A stretch of DNA of 64,000 nt, taken from NCBI GenBank assembly GCA_022836915.1, contig CP094668.1:5766001-5830000 (forward strand). The letters are read 5' to 3'. Below, piece by piece: positions 17,011-26,534 of this stretch. The notes under the pieces were generated by a model. The model worked only from the letters and a program-made list of their open reading frames with translations. It was not told the DNA's origin and did not search any database. How positions within the stretch are numbered: position 1 is the first letter of the stretch; each line of letters opens with the position of its first letter. Position numbers and translations under genes: made by a program. Source of the DNA: Paenibacillus sp. OVF10. GTDB lineage: Bacteria > Bacillota > Bacilli > Paenibacillales > Paenibacillaceae.

Positions 17011-17856
17011 ATGAAGGTTGGATTTATCGGAACCGGCAGCATGGGCAGCCTACTAATCTATGCCCTGATCCAATCGGGTGCACTTGAGCCCCGGCAGATC
17101 GCCGCCAGCAATCGAACCCCGTCCAAAGTACGTCAGTTATCCCTCCGTTACCCCGGTCTGCATGAATCCCAGAGCAATCGGGAAACGGTGATCCGAAGTA
17201 ATATCATCTTCCTGTGCGTGAAGCCGCTTGAATTCAAACATGTCATTGACGACATCCTGCCTGTCGTGAATCCCAATCATATAATTGTCTCGATCACCAG
17301 TCCCGTGCAGCTGCGACATCTGGAATCTTCACTTCCTTGCAAAGTCTCCAAGGTAATTCCCAGCGTCACACACCAAGTCGGCAGTGGAGCATCCCTCTGC
17401 ATACATGGCGAACGAATGACCAGTGAAGACCGCGCTGTGTTGGAAAGTCTGCTCAGTCATATAGGCAGGCCGTACCAAGTGGATGAAGCCTGTACACGAA
17501 TCACATCCGACTTCTCCAGCTGCGGACCTGCATTCATATCGTTCTTTTTGGAACAGTGGATCGAAAGTGCGGTGAAGCTGACAGGTATCAAAAGGGCAGA
17601 TGCCTGCGCTCTGGCTGGCGAAATGCTCCTGGGCACAGGCAAGCTGCTCACCGAAGGAGGATACACCCCGCAAGAGCTTCAGGCTCGTGTCGCTGTACCT
17701 GGCGGTATTACCGCTCAGGCACTTGCACTGCTGAAGGTAAGTCTCGACGGCGTTTTCGACAGCCTGATCCACACGACACATGACAAATATGATGAAGATT
17801 TGTTAAAGCTGGATGAACTATTCCGAGCCGGTGAGATTAACCGGCAACAATATTAA
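17011..17856 (+). CDS. comER: ComER, pyrroline-5-carboxylate reductase-like protein
   Basis: A ProC-family NAD(P)-binding protein with the motif GFIGTGSMG and the C-terminal GGITAQAL typical of ProC dimer helices. ATG 17011 follows AAAGGAGG; longer in-frame starts lie in the intergenic region. It is 281 residues and divergent from comEA, as in Bacillus, where comER is linked to sporulation/biofilm entry more than to proline synthesis. Its 3' end overlaps the convergent leuS end by 20 bp. Confidence 0.9.
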   Translation: MKVGFIGTGSMGSLLIYALIQSGALEPRQIAASNRTPSKVRQLSLRYPGLHESQSNRETVIRSNIIFLCVKPLEFKHVIDDILPVVNPNHIIVSITSPVQLRHLESSLPCKVSKVIPSVTHQVGSGASLCIHGERMTSEDRAVLESLLSHIGRPYQVDEACTRITSDFSSCGPAFISFFLEQWIESAVKLTGIKRADACALAGEMLLGTGKLLTEGGYTPQELQARVAVPGGITAQALALLKVSLDGVFDSLIHTTHDKYDEDLLKLDELFRAGEINRQQY

Positions 17857-20279
17857 CGAGTTTGCCTGGAACGGCAATGACCTTACGAATGGTCTTGCCT
17901 TCCAGCGCCTGCTTAACAGGTGCCAGCTCCATCGTAAAGTCCTGCATACCCTGTGCATCCAGATCCTTCGCGATCGTAGCACGAGTTACGATTTTACCGT
18001 TTACCTGAACAACGATTTCTACTTCCGCATCCACTGTCATGGACTCATCATATTCAGGCCAAGCCACGTAAGAGATTCCACCTTCATGACCCAGACGGCT
18101 CCACAGTTCCTCTGCCATATGCGGTGCCAGTGGTGACAACAGTTGCACAAAGTTCTCCATCGCTTCGCGAGGCAGTGTATCTGCTTTGTATGCATCGTTG
18201 ATGAAAATCATCAGCTGGCTGATGGATGTATTGAAGCGCAGGTGTTCCAGATCTTCCGTAACTTTTTGATCGTTTTGTGAGCAGTCCGTTTGAACTCATC
18301 CGTTCCACCGTCCACCGTAATCTTGTCATTGATAGCTCCTGTGTCTTCGTTAATGAAAAGACGCCATACACGTGACAGGAAGCGGTGCATGCCTTCAACC
18401 CCGTTTGCATTCCACGGTTTTGTCGCTTCCAATGGTCCCATGAACATCTCGTACAGACGCAATGTATCTGCACCAAATTCATTCACGATTTCATCCGGGT
18501 TAATGACATTACCACGGGATTTACTCATTTTCTCATTATTGGTACCCAGGATCATACCTTGGTTAACCAGTTTGTAGAAAGGTTCTTTGGTCTCCACAAC
18601 ACCCAGATCATACAGCACTTTGTGCCAGAAACGAGCGTACAGCAAGTGAAGCACCGCGTGCTCTGCTCCGCCAATGTACAGATCAACTGGCAGCCACTGC
18701 TGCTGTTTCTCCTTGGAGATCAGTTCCTTGTCATTGTGCGGATCGATAAAGCGCAGGTAATACCAGCAGCTACCCGCCCATTGTGGCATGGTGTTGGTCT
18801 CACGACGTGCCTTCATTCCCGTTTCCGGATCTACCGTATTCACCCACTCCGTAACATTCGCCAGTGGTGATTCTCCAGTACCCGAAGGTTTGATCTGGTC
18901 GATATCAGGCAGCAGCAGTGGAAGTTGATCCTCCGGTACGGTCTTCATCGTTCCGTCTTCCAGATGCAGAATCGGGATTGGCTCACCCCAGTAACGCTGA
19001 CGGCTGAACAGCCAATCACGCAGACGATAGGTTACTTTCCCTTGTCCTTTACCGTTCTCTTCCAGCCAAGCAATCATCTTGGCAACCGCTTCTTCATTGT
19101 TCAGTCCGTTCAGGAAATCGGAATTCACATGCGCGCCATCACCCGAATATGCCTCTTGTGTAACGTCGCCACCTTGAATAACCTCGATGATATCCAGACC
19201 GAACTGCTTCGCAAATTCCCAGTCACGTGCATCATGACCCGGAACAGCCATAACCGCGCCTGTACCGTAACCTGCAAGAACGTAATCAGCAATCCAGATC
19301 GGCAGTTTTGCACCATTAACGGGATTGATTGCATAAGCGCCAGTGAAAACACCTGTTTTGTCTTTGGCCAAATCTGTACGTTCCAGATCACTCTTACGAG
19401 AAGCCTGCTCCTGATAAGCCTGAATAGCTTCACGTTGGTCATCGGTTGTAATTGCTTCTACCAATTCATGTTCCGGAGCAAGTACTGCAAAGCTCGCACC
19501 AAACAATGTGTCCGCACGGGTAGTGAACACCTTAATGACTTCCTCGCGACCTTCAATGGCAAATACAACTTCTGCACCTGTCGATTTACCAATCCAGTTA
19601 CGTTGCATATCCTTGATGCTTTCAGACCAATCCAGCTCTTCCAGGTCTTCCAACAGACGCTCTGCATACTCGGTAATTCTCAGGACCCACTGACGCATCG
19701 GTTTGCGTACAACCGGATGTCCACCACGTTCACTCTTGCCATCAATAACCTCTTCATTAGCAAGTACCGTTCCAAGGGCTTCACACCAGTTAACTGCAAC
19801 TTCATCCACATAAGCGAGGCCCTTATTGTACAGCTGGATAAAGATCCATTGTGTCCATTTATAATATTCAGGGTCCGTTGTGCTGATCTCACGATCCCAG
19901 TCATAGGAGAAACCAAGCGATTTGATCTGGCGACGGAAATTGTCAATATTACGGAATGTAATATCTCGTGGATGTTCACCTGTATCCAGTGCATGCTGCT
20001 CAGCAGGCAGACCGAAAGCATCCCAACCCATTGGGTGCAATACGTTGTAACCGCGCATACGTTTGTAACGGGAAACGATATCCGTTGCCGTATATCCTTC
20101 CGGGTGACCTACGTGCAGACCTGAACCGGATGGATAAGGGAACATATCCAGTGCATAAAATTTCGGTTTAGCAGGGTCCTCACCCGTTTTAAACGTTTTA
20201 TTTGCATCCCAGTATTGCTGCCAACTTTTTCCATGACTTGTGGCTGATAGCCGTGTTTTGGCTGGTTATTCTCACTCAT
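17837..20279 (-). CDS. leuS: Leucyl-tRNA synthetase (two frameshifts)
   Basis: Class I synthetase that charges tRNA-Leu. GLHVGHPEG (HIGH) and EKMSKSRGN (KMSKS) are present, with the CP1 editing domain between (TTRADTLFG, YGTGAVMAVPGHD) and the C-terminal VQVNGK. The start at 20279 follows GAAGGAGG. A base is missing in the A-run near 20225 (rejoined MEKKWQQYWDANKTFK), and another slip lies near 18255 in CAAAAAG (rejoined IKKVTEDLEHLRF). Length about 814 residues, the normal size. It is preceded by a T-box leader. Confidence 0.95.
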
Positions 20280-20284
20280 CTATT

Positions 20285-20640
20285 GTTCCTCCTTCAGGTT
20301 ATTCGCTTTAGCTTTAATTGCAACAAAAAAACCTCAGCATCCCGTAGCGTTTGCAGCGCTAGGGACGAGAGGTTGAATTCCCGTGGTACCACCCTAGTTA
20401 GCGGACGAACGTGCTTCGTCATCCACTCCCTTTGGACCTGTAACGGCGGTTAACCGATGCGGATTTCCATTCCTGAACCCAAGCTTTATACAAGCAGGTT
20501 AAACAGAATGGTGTAATCACCGCATTTCTCCAAGGCGAGTTCGCAAATCACTGTCAACCGGCTTGCACCAACCGCCGGCTCTCTGTTATGTACAGGAATT
20601 ACTACTGATCCTTATCATCGAAATATGTATACAATATCGG
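20285..20640 (-). promoter_or_regulatory. T-box riboswitch of leuS
   Basis: The T-box sequence AGGGTGGTACCACGGG lies at 20395-20380 on the minus strand. A terminator stem (ACCTC...GAGGT, 20331-20373) with a long T run follows it. Upstream lie the stem I elements, and GAACTC near 20541-20537 may hold the CUC specifier for leucine (tentative). Uncharged tRNA-Leu would stabilise the antiterminator and allow leuS expression. Confidence 0.92.
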
Positions 20641-20644
20641 GACC

Positions 20645-20673
20645 ATTATATAAAAAAGCAAGACCAAAGTCAA
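20645..20673 (-). promoter_or_regulatory. Sigma-A promoter of leuS
   Basis: TTGACT (20673-20668) and TATAAT (20650-20645) with a 17-bp spacer on the minus strand, just upstream of the T-box leader. Confidence 0.85.
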
Positions 20674-20738
20674 TATTACACGTTATAATCGCCATCTTGA
20701 AGTCTACGGTTTGTACCCTTCATAACGCTAGTTGCTGT

Positions 20739-21695
20739 TCAGGATAACCGAAAACGCTCAATGCCTTCCTCCAGATTATGAATGGTCCAATTCACATGTT
20801 CCTGATTATCATATTGGCGATAAGCGCACTCTATGCGCAGCACCAGATCAAAGTACAAGTCATATAGACTTCTTCTTTTCAGCTCACTTTCAGTTGTAAT
20901 CGCATGCCCATACCCTTTCACAAAACCGGGAGTATAGTTAAAATGACTGAAATAATGCTCCATCAAAGGATCTGCCCACAGTGAACGTTCAAAATCAATA
21001 ATCGCTGTGATACGACCTTTGTCTACTAGAACATTGCCGTCCCACAGATCCCAACTGACAAGCACAGGTTCTTTGACATCGTCCAGCACATTTGATTTTT
21101 GTTCAATCAAACCTCTCAATTCAGGGTAATCGATCGAAAATGTAATCCCGGCTTCTTCCCCGTCGGTAAGAATGTCCTCCATCAAATTCATAAATGCTTC
21201 TTTCCATGTGGAATATCGCTGTTTTTGCTCCGAGAAATATCCAAACTTCTCACCCTTGATTTCATTAATTCGACGATTGTACCGACCCAGCTGGTGTTCA
21301 ATGGCTTCCTGCTCTTCCGCAGAATATTGATCCTTAACCTGATTATAGGGTGTTCCAGACATATACTCCATGATAAAATAACGCGCTGAAGCCATAGTTA
21401 ACGAATCATCATAAGCCAGCACTTGGGGCACGGGAACATCCTGTAGCTCCGTGATGAGGCGTAGTGCCTCAACTTCGGCAATCATGAGATCCTGTTCACA
21501 GCGCATCAGATTTGTCGAAGCCGACGGTGCAATTTTGAGTACCACCCGCTGTGCGTCACTTAGGGTAATGAGATATGCATGATTGGCCCAGCCATCCACC
21601 ATTTCCTTGTAGTCCTGTATACTTGCAGAGAAATGCTGCTTTATTATGGCATTCAACTGTTCTGACGAAAGTCTTGTTTTATATGTACTTTCCAC
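20739..21695 (-). CDS. Aminoglycoside-phosphotransferase-family kinase
   Basis: An APH/choline-kinase fold protein of 318 residues: ATP-binding lysine in RVVLKIAP, Brenner-type catalytic motif in SWDLWDGNVLV (His replaced by Trp/Leu context) and the metal-binding IIDFERSLWADP. Substrate unknown; many relatives act on small alcohols or sugars and do not give resistance. It is monocistronic, between the leuS leader and yqeM. Confidence 0.8.
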   Translation of the reverse strand: MESTYKTRLSSEQLNAIIKQHFSASIQDYKEMVDGWANHAYLITLSDAQRVVLKIAPSASTNLMRCEQDLMIAEVEALRLITELQDVPVPQVLAYDDSLTMASARYFIMEYMSGTPYNQVKDQYSAEEQEAIEHQLGRYNRRINEIKGEKFGYFSEQKQRYSTWKEAFMNLMEDILTDGEEAGITFSIDYPELRGLIEQKSNVLDDVKEPVLVSWDLWDGNVLVDKGRITAIIDFERSLWADPLMEHYFSHFNYTPGFVKGYGHAITTESELKRRSLYDLYFDLVLRIECAYRQYDNQEHVNWTIHNLEEGIERFRLS

Positions 21696-21870
21696 TTCTA
21701 CACCTCACATTGACATTTGATTTATTTCCTCAGAAAACGCTTTCTATCCGACTATTATCGCCTCCTTTACTTTAACTGGCAATACTTTTTGTCACGTCGA
21801 TATATCTTTTCTTGCATTCCTTTACCCTATTTAAGAATATTGCTATTCATTCTCCATGGTAAATCAAACA

Positions 21871-21908
21871 AAAAAACTGCCCTTATGCAACATACATAAG
21901 GACAGTTC
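21871..21908 (-). terminator. Terminator after yqeM
   Basis: ACTGCCCTTATG pairs with CATAAGGACAGT. An A6 run on the left gives T's on the minus strand. It lies 14 bp past the yqeM stop and ends the yqeG-yqeM gene block. Confidence 0.85.
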
Positions 21909-21921
21909 TCATTATTCGCTC

Positions 21922-22692
21922 TTACTTCACAGCCACGTAGAACAAGCGCTGTGCGCTGTCTCCGGCCTCTTTCCATTCAAAATCCGCATATACCTTCACG
22001 TCTCTAAAGCCTGCTTTGGACAACTCCAGCTTCATCCAGTCCGGATTATATGCACGCTGTACATGAACTTCTTCAAAGCGCTGGTACATATCCTTGCTAC
22101 CATCATCCACACGCGAAAAAATACTGAGATGATGCTCAATCTCACAGCGATCCTGATCCAGATCACAAGTCCAAATATACGACACGGAGCGCTCATCCAG
22201 TACAAAAGGCTGCTCTTCATCATAACGAATAAGGGTATTGGGATGATGCACATCAAACAGGAACGTTCCACCAGGCTTCAGCATCTCGTATGTCCGCTGG
22301 AATGTTCGAATGACATCTTCTTGTTCAAGCAGATAATTGACGCAATCACAGAAAGATATCACCGAATCCACAGGTTCCGGAACTCGCCATTCCCGCATAT
22401 CCTGCTGCACCCAACGGACACTGCCCTCACGGTACAAGCGATGACCCTGAGGCGTAGCCTCCATCTTGCTGCGTGCAACCGACAGCATATCTGATGAGAG
22501 GTCAATGCCTGTCACTTCGAAACCGGAGTTCACGAGCGGGATCGTAATGGAGCCCGTTCCACAGCCAAGTTCAGCGACACTTTTGGGCATTCCATGCTTT
22601 TCCCATGCTGTTCTTGCAAACCTTATCCAGTCTGGATAAGGCATATCTTCCATTAATTCATCATAGACGTAGGCAAATTTCCGGTAAGACAT
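21922..22692 (-). CDS. yqeM: YqeM, SAM-dependent methyltransferase
   Basis: Class I methyltransferase with the SAM loop AELGCGTGSITI, the acidic VTGIDLS and MLKPGGTFLFD. The start at 22692 (MSYRKFAYVYDELM) matches the family N-terminus; the frame stays open upstream to 22755 without a good ribosome site. 256 residues. Substrate unknown. It lies at the end of the yqeG-to-rsfS block as in Bacillus. Confidence 0.85.
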   Translation of the reverse strand: MSYRKFAYVYDELMEDMPYPDWIRFARTAWEKHGMPKSVAELGCGTGSITIPLVNSGFEVTGIDLSSDMLSVARSKMEATPQGHRLYREGSVRWVQQDMREWRVPEPVDSVISFCDCVNYLLEQEDVIRTFQRTYEMLKPGGTFLFDVHHPNTLIRYDEEQPFVLDERSVSYIWTCDLDQDRCEIEHHLSIFSRVDDGSKDMYQRFEEVHVQRAYNPDWMKLELSKAGFRDVKVYADFEWKEAGDSAQRLFYVAVK

Positions 22693-22821
22693 GTCAGGCA
22701 CCGCACTTTCAATTTCATTTTCCAATCCTGCTAACAAAAGAAAAAGCAGGGGCATCCGGTGTTTACCCAGCCTATCCCTGCCTTATCCGAGTTCCATATT
22801 ACAACTATTTAATCAAAAGAA

Positions 22822-23727
22822 TTACTTATTTTCACTTTGATCCGCAGGAGCAGATTCGGACAGATACGTCCAGCTTTCCTTTTGGACCACCAATCCGTCC
22901 TTCATCAATTTACCCAAGGCACGCTTGAAAGCGGACTTACTGATGCCAAAGCGCTGCTTGATGATATCCGGCGGAGTTGCATCAGAGTAAGGCATGCCGC
23001 CCATAGGACGCTCTTTCATAAAGGCGAGCAGCTTGTCTGCATCTTCGTTACGTCCAACTTGTTTGAGTTGAGTCATGGCCAGATTCACACGTCCGTCTTC
23101 ACGTACCAGTGTCACCCGACATTTAACTTTCTCACCAAGACGTAGCATATGACTACGTTCAGATGAATGAATCATACCAATTGCACCAAAGCCCAGTACA
23201 CCGCCTTCTACAAGTACAAAAGTACCCATCTGCAGTGGCTTGTATACCGTCGCTTCAACCCACTCGTTTAACCATGAAGTTGGCGCATGGAAAGACAATG
23301 GTGAAAGCTCACGTTCCCCGGCCAATTTGGCACGCAGACGTCCCTGCTTGTCATGTTCCATGATTACAAAGACTTCATCCCCCACTTGAGGACGCAGTTC
23401 TTCCAGCTCAGGCAATTCACGAATAGGAAGCAGCAATTGCCGTCCAAGTCCCATTTCCAGGAAACAGCCCAGTCGTGGGTGAACATCAGCCACAACCAGT
23501 CGTGCCATTTCGCCAAGCATGAGATAAGGCTTTTTCATCGTTACGGCCAGACGATCTTCCGTATCAAAGAATACAAAGACCTCAAGCGTCTCACCAATCT
23601 TAATATCACGCGTTAACTCGGTATAGTGAAGCAGTACATCTTCCGATCCTGTCGTCAAAAAGAAGCCAAACGGAGACACTTCACGTGACACCGGCAAAGA
23701 GACGACTGTTCCAGCAATCAAACTCAT
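22822..23727 (-). CDS. cvfB: CvfB-like S1 RNA-binding protein
   Basis: 301 residues with tandem S1/OB domains (GFFLTTGSEDVLLHYTEL; FGAIGMIHSSERSHMLRLGE) and a C-terminal winged-helix segment (IIKQRFGISKSAFKRALG), the CvfB/YitL architecture. In staphylococci CvfB affects virulence gene expression. Its start overlaps the rsfS stop by ATGA. Confidence 0.85.
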   Translation of the reverse strand: MSLIAGTVVSLPVSREVSPFGFFLTTGSEDVLLHYTELTRDIKIGETLEVFVFFDTEDRLAVTMKKPYLMLGEMARLVVADVHPRLGCFLEMGLGRQLLLPIRELPELEELRPQVGDEVFVIMEHDKQGRLRAKLAGERELSPLSFHAPTSWLNEWVEATVYKPLQMGTFVLVEGGVLGFGAIGMIHSSERSHMLRLGEKVKCRVTLVREDGRVNLAMTQLKQVGRNEDADKLLAFMKERPMGGMPYSDATPPDIIKQRFGISKSAFKRALGKLMKDGLVVQKESWTYLSESAPADQSENK

Positions 23728-24071
23728 ACAGTTTCCACCACTTTGGCATCAGACCATAGTCGTTCAATGTTGTAGTATTCACGCTCGTCACGGTGGAAGA
23801 TATGAACAACAACATCGCCCATGTCCATCAATACCCAACGTGCTGAATCCATACCTTCGATACCTTTGATCGTCGCTCCGGCTGCATGAGCCTGTTTGCG
23901 AATCTCAGTGGCAATGGCTTGTACCTGTGTATCGGAATTCCCGTGACAAATAACAAAATAATCTGCCACCAGAGAAACATTAATCAGATCCAACGCTACA
24001 ATATTGGATGCCTTTTTGTCGTCAGCGGCAGCAACCGCCATATTCATAAGTTCTTTCGATGATACTGTCAT
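23724..24071 (-). CDS. rsfS: RsfS, ribosomal silencing factor
   Basis: 115 residues of the RsfS/Iojap family: VADYFVICHGNSDTQVQAIA and the ending VHIFHRDEREYYNIERLW are diagnostic. It binds ribosomal protein uL14 and blocks subunit joining under starvation. The start at 24071 follows GGAGGTTG. Operon neighbour of yqeK and nadD. Confidence 0.95.
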   Translation of the reverse strand: MTVSSKELMNMAVAAADDKKASNIVALDLINVSLVADYFVICHGNSDTQVQAIATEIRKQAHAAGATIKGIEGMDSARWVLMDMGDVVVHIFHRDEREYYNIERLWSDAKVVETV

Positions 24072-24088
24072 GAACCAACCTCCATAAT

Positions 24089-24655
24089 CTATAATTGAGC
24101 AATCAAGTCATTGCGCGACAACACGGTTAAAGGATAAATCACACGGCGCTGCGAGATCAGCAAGCTGATCGTCGAGTCGAATCCGGCAATCAATCCTTCC
24201 TCCAGACTATGTTCAGCCTGTTCGCGAATGTGATCCACTCCCGGGAAATCTCGCCCCGGTTCAATATAATCGGCAAGACATACCACCTTGTCCAGCAGGC
24301 TCATGCCCACCCGACCCGAGGTATGCCACCGGATGGCATTAATCACTTCGGAATCCTCTACACCGTAATCACGCTTGGCTACAAAAGCACCGACTTCCGA
24401 ATGCCAGAGCTGCTTGTCATGCTGCAGAAGTTCCTTGTTTAATCCGTTATCGCGGATGACCGCTTCCATCTCCGCTACGGGCCAGTACTTCGCCACATCA
24501 TGCAATATCGCTGCCAGATCCGCTTTTACAGGATCAGCACCGTATTTTTCAGCCAACATCACTGCCGACTCCATCACGCCAAGTGTATGCTTCCAGCGTT
24601 TTTCCGGCATTTGCCCGGATACGGCTTGTATTAGTTTCTCACGGCTTAGTCCCAT
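24089..24655 (-). CDS. yqeK: YqeK, HD-domain Ap4A hydrolase
   Basis: HD-superfamily protein of 188 residues with the metal ligands in KRWKHTLGV, ILHDVAKYWP and WHSEVGAF. YqeK proteins hydrolyse diadenosine tetraphosphate symmetrically. Its start overlaps the 3' end of nadD by 17 bp. Confidence 0.93.
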   Translation of the reverse strand: MGLSREKLIQAVSGQMPEKRWKHTLGVMESAVMLAEKYGADPVKADLAAILHDVAKYWPVAEMEAVIRDNGLNKELLQHDKQLWHSEVGAFVAKRDYGVEDSEVINAIRWHTSGRVGMSLLDKVVCLADYIEPGRDFPGVDHIREQAEHSLEEGLIAGFDSTISLLISQRRVIYPLTVLSRNDLIAQL

Positions 24656-25229
24656 ATAAACCGCTCCTTACAATGTATTGGTGCACCTCATCAGGAATCA
24701 TGAAGCGTACCGAATGACCTTTGGCAAGACGTCTGCGTACGGCTGTTGATGAAATATCCACCAAGGGCATCTCGGCCAGCAAGACCCGATCCTGTAACTC
24801 GTCTGGTAGATCATCCAGATGTAACTGGAAACCCGGCCTACCAACCCCGATAAAGGTTAGGCGTTCGGCAAGTTCTTCAATCTGCTCCCATTTGGGAAGA
24901 TAGTTCACCATATCCGCCCCGATAATGAAATAAAATTCATGTTCAGGATGGCGCCGCCACAGTTCCTTCATCGTATCAATTGTATAAGACACTCCGCCCA
25001 ATTCCATCTCAATACCCAGCACCTCATATTGCTGCACACCCTTCACAGCCGCTTCCGTCATATCGAGACGTTGTTGTCCCGAAGCTCCGGCTCCGCGTTT
25101 GTGAGGTGGAACATGGGAAGGCATGAACCAGATCTCATCCAGTGCATGCGAGTCCCTTGCCGCTTCAGCTGCCAGGAGGTGTCCCATGTGGATCGGATCA
25201 AACGTACCACCCATGATGCCGATCTTCAC
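24639..25229 (-). CDS. nadD: Nicotinate-nucleotide adenylyltransferase
   Basis: Makes deamido-NAD from NaMN and ATP. GIMGGTFDPIHMGH is the nucleotide-binding loop and DISSTAVRRRL the C-terminal ISSTxxR motif. GTG 25229 (MKIGIMGG) is chosen because AGGGAG lies 10 bases upstream; a GTG at 25238 would be too close to it. About 196 residues. Confidence 0.93.
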   Translation of the reverse strand: MKIGIMGGTFDPIHMGHLLAAEAARDSHALDEIWFMPSHVPPHKRGAGASGQQRLDMTEAAVKGVQQYEVLGIEMELGGVSYTIDTMKELWRRHPEHEFYFIIGADMVNYLPKWEQIEELAERLTFIGVGRPGFQLHLDDLPDELQDRVLLAEMPLVDISSTAVRRRLAKGHSVRFMIPDEVHQYIVRSGLYGTKP

Positions 25230-25244
25230 CTGCGTCACGCTCCC

Positions 25245-25538
25245 TTATCTAGGTAGTTCGATTTGTTTGTTATCGCGAGATTCTTTGTACAGGATGATTG
25301 TGTTACCGATGAGTTGTACAAGCTCACTTCCCGTTTCACGGGCAACTTCTTCTGCCATCTCTTTTCTGTCCTCGTCATTGTTGTTCAATACTTGCACTTT
25401 CATCAATTCGCGCTTCTCAATCGCATCTTCGATGTGACGGAACAGGTGCTCATTGGTTCCACCTTTACCAATCTGAAATACAGGGGTCAGGTGATGTGCC
25501 TGTGACCGCAAAAAGCGCTTTTGTTTACCGTTTAACAT
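25245..25538 (-). CDS. yhbY: YhbY/CRM-domain RNA-binding protein
   Basis: 97 residues forming one CRM domain: LRSQAHHLTPVFQIGKGG, LIGNTIILYK. This family binds pre-ribosomal RNA (E. coli YhbY associates with pre-50S). ATG 25538 has GGAG 8 bases upstream. Between nadD and aroE, as expected. Confidence 0.93.
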   Translation of the reverse strand: MLNGKQKRFLRSQAHHLTPVFQIGKGGTNEHLFRHIEDAIEKRELMKVQVLNNNDEDRKEMAEEVARETGSELVQLIGNTIILYKESRDNKQIELPR

Positions 25539-25620
25539 GAATACTCCATACTCCTTATGTTGAGCAGGCCCTGATCGACAACGCAAAAACTGTCCGGACC
25601 TGACCATTCAATTATTATTT

Positions 25621-26490
25621 TCACACTTCAAAACTGTTTAGTACTGCTCGTCTCATCGTCTCCACAGGAGCCGGAATGCCAAGCCAATGTTCAAAGGCCA
25701 CTGCGCCCTGGTATACAAACATCCCCAGACCACCGTGAACCGTACATCCGCGCATCCGTGACTCCCGAAGCAGACGGGTCTCCAGCGGATTGTAGATCAG
25801 ATCACTCACCGCTGCTCCTTCACGGATCAGTGCAGGATCAACCGGTACGTCATCAACATGTGGGTGCATTCCGGCAGCCGTTGTGTTAATCACGATATCA
25901 GCCGTAGCCAGTACCGTTGCAGCGTCTTCCATACCACTGCCCGAGATTTCTCCCAAGCCATGGCCTCGTAAATCAGAAGCAAGTGCAATAGCCCTGTCCG
26001 CTGTACGGTTCAGAATGTGGATGCGTTCAGGCTTCTCCAATGCAAGTGCGTATATAACGCCTCTCGCCGCTCCTCCTGCTCCCAGGACAGCAATACGTTT
26101 GCCCGCAAGCTCCGGCACAGCCTCTTCCTTCAGCGATCGGACATAACCAATACCATCCGTATTGTACCCTGTCAGTGTTCCACCTTCATTAACGATGGTA
26201 TTCACCGCACCAATCAGGCGAGCACTTTCATCGATCACATCCAGATACTGCATCACCTGCTCTTTGTGCGGGATGGTGACATTGACTCCACGATAGCCAA
26301 GTGCCACAATTCCCCAAACTGCTGCTTCCAGTTGATCCGGATGAACATGCAGTGGCATATACATTCCATTCACTTCTGCAGCCTGCAGAGCCGCATTGTG
26401 CATTGCCGGAGACTTGGAGTGAGCAATCGGATCACCCATAACACCAAGCAACACAGGAAGTGAAGAGTTGAATTTGTTCTGCTCAGACAT
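25621..26490 (-). CDS. aroE: Shikimate dehydrogenase
   Basis: NADPH-dependent reduction of 3-dehydroshikimate. GDPIAHSKSPAMHN binds substrate, NVTIPHKEQ carries the catalytic Lys, and GAGGAARGV is the NADP loop. 289 residues, full length. The ATG at 26490 follows GGAGGCGGACCT. Confidence 0.95.
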   Translation of the reverse strand: MSEQNKFNSSLPVLLGVMGDPIAHSKSPAMHNAALQAAEVNGMYMPLHVHPDQLEAAVWGIVALGYRGVNVTIPHKEQVMQYLDVIDESARLIGAVNTIVNEGGTLTGYNTDGIGYVRSLKEEAVPELAGKRIAVLGAGGAARGVIYALALEKPERIHILNRTADRAIALASDLRGHGLGEISGSGMEDAATVLATADIVINTTAAGMHPHVDDVPVDPALIREGAAVSDLIYNPLETRLLRESRMRGCTVHGGLGMFVYQGAVAFEHWLGIPAPVETMRRAVLNSFEV

Positions 26491-26534
26491 AGGTCCGCCT
26501 CCGATCCATCTGATGTACAGATTCTGAGAATTTA

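Noticed and set aside
18925..20124. Long plus-strand open frame (399 codons) opposite leuS
   Set aside because: It is the antisense shadow of a strongly coding leuS frame, has no ribosome site and no recognisable protein features.
20739..21695. Aminoglycoside resistance gene
   Set aside because: It has the APH fold, but nothing in the sequence or the core-genome context points to antibiotic modification.
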